From Chitinophaga pinensis (GTDB taxonomy: Bacteria; Bacteroidota; Bacteroidia; Chitinophagales; Chitinophagaceae), in contig CAMDVD010000044.1 of the NCBI GenBank assembly GCA_945878115.1, positions 1-32,996 of the forward strand: 32,996 nucleotides of DNA, read 5' to 3'. Below, one piece after another: positions 1-9,100 of the stretch. Position numbers and translations under genes: made by a program. Each line of letters starts with the position of its first letter. Positions within the stretch are counted from its first letter, which is position 1. The notes under the pieces were generated by a model. It was not told the DNA's origin. It was given only the letters and a program-made list of their open reading frames with translations, and did no database searches.

Positions 1-78
1 TATATAACACGTGCAACAATCCATTAAACAGACAGATAGAAATTAGATTTATACTCAATGTACAGATGTGTGCACACA

Positions 79-126
79 TACACTTAGTGTTTATGTTATA
101 TAAGAAGCCATCATTCACTAAGTGTA
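79..126. repeat. Inverted repeat, 11-bp perfect arms
   Basis: TACACTTAGTG at 79-89 is repeated in inverted orientation as CACTAAGTGTA at 116-126, separated by 26 nt. A second nested pair (TATGTTATA at 92-100, TATAACATA at 145-153) overlaps it. The core CACTTAGT is shared with the dyad at 198-250, so the two look like related sites. They could be protein-binding sites or the remnant of a small mobile element. Confidence 0.6.
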
Positions 127-197
127 TACACATTTAATGTGTGTTATAACATATTATCCACCCTCATCTTGTGATGCTTATTGTATTTTCATATATT

Positions 198-250
198 ATT
201 ACCACTTAGTTTTATTGATTTTCTATACATTAAAATCACTAAGTGGTAAT
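198..250. repeat. Inverted repeat, 13-bp perfect arms
   Basis: ATTACCACTTAGT at 198-210 and its exact reverse complement ACTAAGTGGTAAT at 238-250 flank a 27-nt loop. The arm core CACTTAGT matches the dyad at 79-126 and the arm spacing is similar (40 versus 37 nt between arm starts). There is no T-run after the right arm, so it does not look like an intrinsic terminator. Confidence 0.65.
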
Positions 251-300
251 TTGTAATTAAGTATATCACAATTTTTCAGCAGAGTATATTTTGTATCCAC

Positions 301-490
301 TTCAAAAGCTGCCGTTACAATCATTCTCTAAAAGACACTCTGCATCCACATCAACAGCATTATTCAAAAGCTGCCGTTACAATCATTCTCAAAATGACCC
401 TCTGAATCTAAATCAACAGCACCCTTTTAATCAAAAGCTGCCGTTTATATATTTCTCTAAATGACCCTCTGAATCAACTTACAGCATCCA
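301..490. repeat. Three-copy tandem repeat, 62-67 bp period
   Basis: Units start at about 301, 363 and 430, each beginning TCAAAAGCTGCCGTT, followed by a degenerate TTCTC, a GACxCTCTG element and an ATCAACAGCA-like end. Units 1 and 2 are the closest; unit 3 has diverged in the middle. Read on the minus strand, each unit gives a similar short peptide ending in NGSF and a stop, but differences between units are mostly non-synonymous and no start precedes them, so I treat them as non-coding. Confidence 0.75.
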
Positions 491-1066
491 AATTCTATGT
501 AAAAAAATAGCTTCAGTAAAGAACACAAGAATCCCCTACCCAGGTTTCATCCTTTCATCACTGATTATCTTCCAATTTCAATCATGCCGTCCGTCAGTTG
601 TGTAATGACAACTATACACCTACACAACACAGATTAAGAAATATTCTTTAAACCACACCCCTGGATTGAAAATTCATCTTACCATTACCATTCTCAAGTT
701 TCCAGTGGAATCTGTATTGCCCATCATCTTATATGAAAGATCTAGTTGTGACTATTGGGGACACCTCATTCTTATGTAGAACTACTACCCAACTTCTGAA
801 CCTATAACTACTCTTTGGAGCCCTCTAGGCTGATAAGCTGTTTCATAAACAACTTGCCACAATACTAATATACAATATTGTTGCCATTGGTACAAACAAT
901 ATTCTTTGCTAAAACATAATGTGGATAAGATATATCTACAAAAAAAAGTGGTGGATTCCTTCAATATCAAAACAGACAAGACTCTCTTACTAATATTATA
1001 CCAAATATGACATAAAGCCTAAAAGACAATGTCATTAATTAATCTTTAATCACAGAATTAGTTGTA

Positions 1067-1074
1067 TATATTTG
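1067..1074 (+). promoter_or_regulatory. Candidate Bacteroidota -7 box upstream of the Lcl-domain gene
   Basis: TATATTTG matches the Bacteroidota -7 consensus TAnnTTTG and ends 13 nt before the ATG at 1088. The -33 element is not clear. The implied leader would be very short. Inference from a short motif. Confidence 0.35.
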
Positions 1075-1087
1075 TTAAAAATAATTT

Positions 1088-2854
1088 ATGAAAAATATTT
1101 TACTCACTCTTCTTGTTTGCTTTTCATTGATGAAGAGCAATGCACAAGCTCCACAAGGCATCCCTTATCAAAGTGTTATCAGAAATGGCAGCGGTGCGTT
1201 GCTTATGAATCAAACAGTGAATGTTAGATTTAGTATACACGACAGCACAATGCTTGGCACTATTGTCTATCAAGAAACACATACCACCACCACCACCAAC
1301 CTAGGAATGGTGACACTTTCCATTGGACAAGGAACACCTTCAATAGCCAGCTTCTCTTCTATCAACTGGGGTAGTGGTGCTAAGTTTATGCAGGTAGAAT
1401 TAGATGCAGCAGGTGGGAGTAATTATACAGATTTAGGTACACAACAGATGATGAGTGTGCCGTATGCCTTGCATGCAGGTAATGGCTTGCCCAATGGCAA
1501 TCATATTGGCGATGTGCTCTCGTGGAATGGCTATCAATGGGTTTCAACATCGATATCAAACATCCCGCAAACACCAATAGCTGTCGGTATGCAATATCAA
1601 GGCGGTATTATTGCCTATATCTTACAACCCGGAGACCCTGGATATGATGCGAATTTTGTGAATGGATTCATTGCAGCGCCGAACGATCAAAGTACAGGCA
1701 TGCAGTGGTATAATGGCTCTTATGTAACAACAGGCGCTACCGCCACTGCATTGGGTACTGGTAATACCAATACCAATGCCATTGTATCTGTTCAAGGGGC
1801 AGGAAGTTATGCAGCTCAACTCTGTTATGATTTAGTCTTGAATGGTTATAGTGATTGGTATATGCCGAGTCAAGATGAACTCAACAAACTCTATCTAAAT
1901 CAAACGGTCATTGGGGGTTTTGCCGCTGTCTACTATTGGAGTTCTAGTGAGGACGGTAGCCACTACTACGCCTGGGTTAAGGACTTCGCCAGTGGCTATC
2001 AGAACAGCGCCGCCAAGGACGCCTCCTACGAATATGTGCGTGCCATCCGTTCTTTTTCGACATCGAATACCACCGGAGTCACTACAAACTCGGTGACATC
2101 TATTCAACAAACAACTGCAACCTGCGGTGGTTCAGTTGTTTCACAAGGTGGCGCTTCTGTAACTGCACGAGGCGTTTGCTGGAGTACAACAGCTAATCCA
2201 ACTGCTGCATTAAGCACAAAAACAACGGACGGTAGCGGTACAGGAAGTTTCACAAGCAATATCACAGGATTAACTCCTGACTCTACGTATTATGTTAGAG
2301 CCTATGCAACAAGCAGCGTCGGAACAGTCTATGGAAATGAATTTACATTTACTACTGCATCTTCAACTGCGCCTGCGTTTGCCATTGGTCAAAGCTATCA
2401 AGGCGGCATCATTGCGTATATCTTACAACCCGGTGACCCTGGGTATGATGCAAATGTGGTACATGGGTTAATTGCAGCGCCGAATGATCAAAGTACAGGA
2501 ATACAGTGGTATAATGGAACTTATGTAACAACGGGCGCTACCGCCACGGCATTGGGTACAGGTAATGCCAATACTAATACCATAGTAGCAGTTCAGGGCA
2601 ATGGAACATATGCCGCTCAACTTTGCTATGATTTGGTATTAAATGGTTATAGCGATTGGTATCTGCCCAGTAGGGATGAACTCAATAAACTTTATATCAA
2701 TCGAACAGCCATTGGGGGTTTTGCCGCTGCCTACTATTGGAGTTCTAGTGAGGACAGTTACGACAGCGCCTGGTTTCAGGTCTTCGTCAATGGCAGTCAG
2801 GGCAACTACGGCAAGTTCAACTCCTACTATGTTCGAGCGGTTCGGGCTTTTTAA
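1088..2854 (+). CDS. Secreted protein with two Lcl/DUF1566 C-type-lectin-like domains; probable DGR target
   Basis: This 588-residue protein starts with a Sec signal peptide (about 1-19, ending SNA before QAPQG). Next comes an N-terminal domain typical of Bacteroidota surface proteins (about 20-155), then an Lcl/DUF1566 domain (about 166-325), a fibronectin type III-like domain (about 328-425, with GVCWST and YYVRAYATSSVG) and a second Lcl domain (about 435-588). Both Lcl copies share YQGGIIAYILQPGDPGYDAN, YSDWY.PS.DELNKLY and YYWSSSED, and both end YVRA.R.F. The 18 codons after the conserved GCC TGG in each copy differ only at codon positions 1 and 2 and are GC-rich, the footprint of adenine-directed DGR mutagenesis. 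The likely role is ligand binding at the cell surface or in the medium. No T9SS C-terminal signal is present, so how it is anchored is unknown. It stands alone on its strand with a hairpin 28 bp after the stop. Confidence 0.85.
   Translation: MKNILLTLLVCFSLMKSNAQAPQGIPYQSVIRNGSGALLMNQTVNVRFSIHDSTMLGTIVYQETHTTTTTNLGMVTLSIGQGTPSIASFSSINWGSGAKFMQVELDAAGGSNYTDLGTQQMMSVPYALHAGNGLPNGNHIGDVLSWNGYQWVSTSISNIPQTPIAVGMQYQGGIIAYILQPGDPGYDANFVNGFIAAPNDQSTGMQWYNGSYVTTGATATALGTGNTNTNAIVSVQGAGSYAAQLCYDLVLNGYSDWYMPSQDELNKLYLNQTVIGGFAAVYYWSSSEDGSHYYAWVKDFASGYQNSAAKDASYEYVRAIRSFSTSNTTGVTTNSVTSIQQTTATCGGSVVSQGGASVTARGVCWSTTANPTAALSTKTTDGSGTGSFTSNITGLTPDSTYYVRAYATSSVGTVYGNEFTFTTASSTAPAFAIGQSYQGGIIAYILQPGDPGYDANVVHGLIAAPNDQSTGIQWYNGTYVTTGATATALGTGNANTNTIVAVQGNGTYAAQLCYDLVLNGYSDWYLPSRDELNKLYINRTAIGGFAAAYYWSSSEDSYDSAWFQVFVNGSQGNYGKFNSYYVRAVRAF
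1952..2035 (+). other. Candidate DGR variable region 1 (internal)
   Basis: This block follows the conserved TGGAGTTCTAGTGAG and encodes most of the C-terminal loop of the first Lcl domain. Codons are almost all NNC or NNT (GAC, AGC, CAC, TAC, GCC, TTC, AAC). Over the 18 codons at 1976-2029 the third base is identical to region 2 in every codon, while positions 1 and 2 differ in twelve. Being internal and followed by a different 3' flank from region 2, it may be a duplicated, currently inactive copy. Confidence 0.7.
2753..2830 (+). other. Candidate DGR variable region 2 (C-terminal)
   Basis: This is the C-terminal variable block, in the position DGR variable repeats normally occupy. The 18 codons at 2774-2827 pair with 1976-2029 as GTT/TTT, AAG/CAG, GAC/GTC, GCC/GTC, AGT/AAT, TAT/AGT, AAC/GGC, AGC/AAC, GCC/TAC, GCC/GGC, GAC/TTC and GCC/AAC (region 1/region 2), with six identical codons. 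All fit a template rich in AAC and AAT codons. A GNA-loop hairpin lies 53 bp past the end of this block (2883-2897). Confidence 0.75.
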
Positions 2855-2882
2855 AAATTTAACCATTTATCTATTTACTTAA

Positions 2883-2897
2883 TTCCGCGAAGCGGAA
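2883..2897. other. Very stable GAA-loop hairpin after the variable gene
   Basis: TTCCGC-GAA-GCGGAA is a perfect 6-bp stem with a GAA triloop and contains GCGAAGC, known as an exceptionally stable DNA mini-hairpin. It is followed by AAAAATTTT, so it could act as a weak terminator. Hairpins just downstream of the variable repeat are also known DGR target elements. Which role applies cannot be settled from sequence. Confidence 0.55.
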
Positions 2898-2981
2898 AAA
2901 TTTTAGAAAAATGGCTCGTTATAATGAACTGCTCTTTCTAACCCATACCGCACTGCGTAAACTCAAGCAGTAGCTTACAAA

Positions 2982-2989
2982 TACTTTTG
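2982..2989 (+). promoter_or_regulatory. Candidate -7 box for the giant adhesin
   Basis: TACTTTTG fits TAnnTTTG and lies about 113 nt before the adhesin start. No clear -33 element is seen; weak prediction. Confidence 0.25.
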
Positions 2990-3102
2990 AAAAATGCAAA
3001 CAGCTTTTTATACATACCTTGACAGATTCACCATTAATCACAACATCCGTGTGATTCGTATTACCCCACAACCCAAATCAAACTAAACAAAAAAAAATCC
3101 AT

Positions 3103-6100
3103 ATGAATATGAAATCTCTACTCTTCCTGCTTGTCGTCCTTGCGGGCAAAACGGCTATGGCCTGCAACGTAAGCATCTCTTCGCCAACGTCTTCTATTTG
3201 CTTTGGCGACTCCCTTACCTTGACAGCAACAGCCTCCGGTAACGCAACCTTTGTATGGATGCCCGGTAATGTAACAGGTAATTCAATTACGGTATCGCCG
3301 GCTACCACCACAACCTATACAGTCACAAGCACTGATACATCGGGTTGTGTGTCAACAAAAATAAAAACAATTACGGTCAACCTATTGCCGGTAGTATCTG
3401 TGTCCGCTACATTGGATACGATCTGTGTAGGTATTTCAACCACATTAACGGCCACCGGCGCTAACAGTTATATGTGGATGCCGGGTAATATAGCTGCACA
3501 AACAATCACTGTTTCTCCATTGAACACAAGCACCTACACAGTCATTGGTACAGCCTCCGCCACAGGGTGCACAAAGACGGTATTGAAAACAATCTATGTC
3601 AAGTCGGCGCCCAAACCAATCTTAGCCGATTCCAATATTTTATATCCATTTAGTAATTGCTCCAACACATCAGGACTGCCGTTTTATCATTTAAATGTCT
3701 TAACGCCTTTTCAAAGTTCGATCACATCGTATGCAATCAATTGGGGCGATGGCAGTGGCACCACATCAGGTATATCGTATGCCTCGTTTCCACTCTCGCA
3801 TAATTATAATGCGTATGGTGTGTTTAGTTTGGTGTTTACGGCCAACTATACCAATGGTTGTCATCGTGATACCACCATTTATGTCATCAATCAAACCAAT
3901 CCTGCGATTGGTATTCAAAATCAATTTGGTGGTAATACCCAAGGCTGCGCGCCTGTGCAGTTTTGTTTTAAGATGACGAACTACGCATCGAACTCACCCG
4001 GCACAACCTATTTTTGGAACTTTGGTGATGGGAGTACTGTACTATGGACCAACTCGTTGATAGATTCCATTTGTCATACCTACACCACCTCATCTTGCGG
4101 CTTATCGGGCAATCAATTTGAAGTGTCGGTAACGGCGATCAATTCGTGTGATTCGACGAAGGCTTCGATTAATAATATTAAAATATTTACCAAGCCAATC
4201 GCGTCTTTTGTGCCAAGTGATACATCGGGTTGTATTAATGTGCCCATCAATTTTGTGAACAATAGCAGCTTGGCGTCAAACTCTCCAAATTGTAATTCAA
4301 CCACGCTCTTTGCTTGGAATTTCGGCGATCCTGCATCAGGTGCTGCCAATACGGTGTCGGTATCTTCGTTAGCTACGCAGTCGCATGCCTATGCCGCTCC
4401 AGGCTATTACACCGTGCGGCTTATTGCAACCGGTACGTGTGGCTCAGATACAACGCAACAAGTGATTTGTATTGAAAATCCAATCGCAACATTCACGGCT
4501 ACGGCAGCTTCTGCTTGCGCCCCAAGTGTATATACGTTTACAAATACATCACCGGGTTTACTTGTCTGTGCGGTGAGTCCGTATACATGGTCTGTCACGA
4601 AATTGAGCTCCACCTGCGCCGCCGATTCTATCAGTGATTATGTATTTATTTCAGGCACATCAACCTCATCTGTTATACCTGTTATTCGATTTAATAATCA
4701 AGGTATATATCAGGTGCGACTTACGCATACTGCTGTTTGTGGTGTGTTTTTTAAAGATACAGTGATAACGATTAAACGCAAACCATTGGTGTCGATACAA
4801 TCGCCCACAACCATTTGCAGCAGTGAAACATTGCAGCCAACGGCGACTGTCACGAATTGCGCTACCAATCCGTTGACGTATCTATGGACGGCTCCTACAG
4901 CAATTAGCGGAAGTCCATCGACGGCCACGAATCCGGCGTTTACATTTCCTGCAGGCACGCATACCATCACACTTCAGGTGACCAATGAATGTGGTACAAG
5001 CAATAGCAGTGTCACCATTCTTGTAAATCCTATTCCGACCGTTTCTATTGCATCGTCGCCTGCGACATCCATTTGTGTAGGTCAAGGTATAACGCTTACT
5101 GCATCCGGTGCGAATACGTATTCGTGGTCATGGGCTGCAGGAAGTGCATCTGGCGCTGTGCTCACACAAACACCTAATGCAACTACTACGTATACTGTCA
5201 CAGCCACGTCGTTAAACAGTTGCACCAAATCTCAAACCGTCACGATTACGGTGTATCCTGTGCCAAGTTTGTCTGTCGTTACCGGCGTGCTTTCGTGTGT
5301 GCCGGGTAATGATGCATCGATCACCATCACAGGAAGTGGTGGACTTCCTGCGTATCAATATGGTTTGAATGGATCCTATCAATTGTCGAATAGTTATACT
5401 GCATTGGGAGCGGGAACGTATACCGTTTCGATTAAGGACGCACATAATTGCACATCCAGTCTTATTCAAACTATCATCGCACCGAATGCACCCACAATTG
5501 CATCGAGTTCGTCGGTGAACGTTTCTTGTTACGGCGGAAGCAATGGATCAATTAATGTCACAGGGTCGGGTGGTGCGGCACCGCTTCAATATATCTTACA
5601 ACCGGGTACGATAACGAATACAACAGGTGTTTACACATCGCTTGTTGCAGGCAGTTATACCGTCACCGTAAAAGACATTGCAGGATGTACGAGTTCAATT
5701 CTTAAAGTAATTACGCAGCCTCTCGCAGCATTGAGTTGGGTAAGTGCAACCACCACACCGGTGACGTGCAATGGTACAGCAACGGGCAGTATTAGCACAA
5801 GCGCAACTGGAGGAACAGTCGCGTATTCGTATACATTACAACCGGGTGCTATTGTAAACAGTACAGGTGTTTTTACAGGAAAATTAGCAGGCACATACAC
5901 CGTTACGGTTACCGATGCAAATGGATGTACGACGAGCACAACATTGGTGATTACACAACCGACCGTTCTTGCGTGGAGCAGTGTGCTTGGTACAAATGCA
6001 TTGTGTAATGCTACGGCAACAGGCAGTATAACCGCATCTACGACAGGTGGTTCTGGTGTCATTACGTTTTCATTATTGCCGGGTTCAGCAAGCAATACAA

Positions 6101-9100
6101 CCGGTAGTTTTTTAAATCTAACTGCAGCGACCTATACAATTCAAGCAAGCGATGCCAATGGTTGTACGAAGTCATCTGTTGTGATACTCACGCAACCTAC
6201 TGCACTCACGTTGACAAACCTTACTCATCTATCACCCTCATGTGTTCCGGGTGGTGATGGTTCAATATCATTTAGTGGAAGTGGCGGTACACTTGCGTAT
6301 CAATATGGATTGAATGGTACGTATCAATCAGCATCCACATTTTCATCATTAGCGGCAGCTACTTATACAATCTCTGTCAAAGATGCGAATGCTTGCACCG
6401 TCACAAGTCTGTATGCATTACAAGCACCGAATGCACCCACAATTGCATCGAGTTCGTCGGTGAATGTTTCTTGTTACGGCGGAAGCAATGGATCAATTAA
6501 TGTTGTTGGTGCAGGTGGCACAGGTTCACTTCAATATATCTTACAACCGGGCACGATAACAAATACAACAGGTGTTTACACATCGCTTGTTGCAGGCAGT
6601 TATACTGTCACCGTAAAAGACATTGCAGGATGTACGAGTTCAATTCTTAAAGTAATTACGCAGCCTCTTGCAGCATTAAGTTGGATGAGCGCAACCACCA
6701 CACCGGTGACGTGCAATGGCACAGCAACGGGCAGTATTAGCACAAGCGCAACTGGAGGAACAGTCGCCTATAGTTATACATTACAACCGGGTGCTGTTGT
6801 AAATAGCACGGGCCTCTTTACAGGAAAATTAGCAGGCTCTTACACCGTTACGGTTACCGATGCAAATGGATGTACGACGAGCACAACATTAGTGATTGCG
6901 CAACCGACGCAATTAGTTTGGGGCCTTACGAGTTCTACTAATGTAAGTTGCTTTGGCGGGGCGAATGCAAGTATGAGTGTTGCTGCATCGGGAGGTAGTG
7001 GTACTATTACATACACACTTTTGACAAGCGGAACGAACAATACAACAGGTTCGTTTAGTGGATTAAGTGCAAACGTATATACTGTCAATGCAAGCGATGC
7101 AAATGGATGTAATATCACAAGTTTGCTTAGTATCACGCAGCCAATTGCTGTGAGTATAAGTAATATATCCAATGCATCTCCTTCATGTGTGCCTGGGAAT
7201 GATGGCAGTATTAGCGTGACAGGAAGTGGCGGCGTGCTTCCTTACCAATATTCGATTAGTCCATTATTTGTTTATGCATCAACGTCAGTATTTACTTCTT
7301 TAGGGACATCCACATACACAGTAAATATCAAAGATGCGAATGGTTGTACTGCAAGTGCAAGCCAGACTATCATAGCGCCAAATGCACCTATCATAACAAG
7401 TATTTCAAAGACAGATGTCAGTTGTGTGCCTGGGAATGATGGAACGATTCTTGCGAATGTTAGCAATGGAGCCTTGCCTTATCAATATGCCCTTGATCCA
7501 CCTTCTTTGCTTGTGTTTCAATCGGCGAATGCCTTTAATAGTTTGCCTGTAGGCGCCTATACAATTGTAGTAAAAGACGCGGTGGGTTGCACAAATTCAA
7601 GTGCCGTTTCGATTCAACCTCATCTGCCACCTATCATTAGCAATGTGTCTAAAACAGACGCGTCGTGCAGTCCAGGTTGTGATGGCTCTATCACGGTCTC
7701 TGCTACTGGAAGTTCATTGCAATACAAAATCAATACAGGAGCTTTTCAACCTAGTGCAGTATTCAATGCCGTTTGTGCCAATGCTTACACAATCACTGTA
7801 AAGGATATGTATGGTTGCACAGCCACTGCTAGCGCAAACATAGCGACAGTAGGGTCATTAAATTTGAGTATTGCTGCTAGTCAACAAGTGTCGTGTAATG
7901 GAGGTGCGAATGGCTCACTTACCATCTTGGCTACAGGGGGCACAGGCACCGTATCGTATACCTTATTGCCAGGTGGTATAACGAACACGAGTGGTAGTTA
8001 CTCTTCGCTTTCAGCAGGCACATTTACCATCACAGCGACCGATGCAAACGGCTGTTCGAAAAGCACCCTATCAGTGGTTACGCAACCGGCGTTATTAAGT
8101 TGGAATTCAAGTAGCAGCACAAATGTGAGTTGCTTTGGCGGAGCGAATGCGAGTATAACATTAACAACAGCCGGAGGAAGCGGTATCATTCATTATACCT
8201 TATTGCCAAGTGGTACATTAAATACAACGGGCATCTTTAGTGGATTAAATATCAATACATATACCATCAATGCCGTGGATGCAAATGGTTGTAGCATCTC
8301 GACAACTAGCACTATCACGCAGCCAACAGCGATGCTGATTACCTCTATTACATCGACCATTCCTTCGTGTAATCCCGGCAATGATGCAACGATGACGATA
8401 CTCAATAGCGGAGGCTCGCCTGGGTATGCATATTCCATTGGTGCGGGTAGTCAATCGAGTCATATATTTCCTAATATAGGTGCAGGTACGTATACAGTTA
8501 CAATTACAGATACGCATAATTGCACGATCTCTTCTATCCAATCGATTGTTACGCCGAATGCACCTATCATTAGCAATACTACCCATACGAATGTGTCGTG
8601 CAATACAGGAAACAATGGTAGTATAGCCGTGACAGCGGGTGCAGGAACAGGTGCGCTTACCTTTATAATGCAGCCTGGAGCAATCAGCAATGCCTCTGGA
8701 ATTTTTCTTGGTTTGTCTTCAACGATTTATACAATATCGGTGACAGATGCTCTTGGGTGTGTAGTGAGTACGCAAGTCAATGTGACGCAACCAACACCGT
8801 TAAGCTTTGCGGCTCCTACAATAACGAATGTAAGTTGTAACGGTGGCAGTAATGCAGTTATCACAGCGGTGGCCACCGGAGGGACAGGAAGTATCAACTA
8901 TGTGCTTCAGCCTGGTAATGTGAGCAGCACAACAGCTACGTTTACATCATTGTCTGCAGGCACATACACGGTGTTGGCGACCGACGCGAATGGATGTACA
9001 AACAATACGGTATTGATTGTAACTCAACCGACACCATTAGTTTGGGGACTTGCAAGCAGCAGCAATGTTAGTTGCAACGGTGGTTCCAATGGAGCAATCA

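Larger units (their letters stand above)
1..1087. other. Non-coding 5' region with repeats
   Basis: No convincing gene is visible. The longest open frame (minus strand, 785-979, 64 codons) has no recognisable motif and no upstream signal, so I do not call it. The stretch is AT-rich and contains two long-armed inverted repeats (79-126 and 198-250) and a three-unit tandem repeat (about 301-490). From about 500 to 1040 I see no structure I can name. No tRNA-like cloverleaf or reverse transcriptase fragment was found. Confidence 0.6.

Noticed and set aside
301-490. CRISPR array
   Set aside because: Units of 62-67 bp are similar along most of their length, with no short constant repeat alternating with unique spacers and no cas gene nearby.
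301-490. Tandem short peptides ending in NGSF on the minus strand
   Set aside because: No start codons, in-frame stops between units, and mostly non-synonymous differences between units.
785-979. 64-codon minus-strand open frame in the leader region
   Set aside because: No recognisable domain, no signal or promoter, and composition like the surrounding non-coding DNA.
1-3102. DGR template repeat or reverse transcriptase next to the variable gene
   Set aside because: No second A-rich copy of the variable block and no YxDD-type reverse transcriptase motif seen on either strand in this stretch.
5655-6095. 146-codon minus-strand frame and many similar ones opposite the adhesin
   Set aside because: They are antisense shadows of the repetitive Thr/Ser/Gly-rich coding sequence; they recur with every SprB repeat and show valine/proline-rich translation with no domain.
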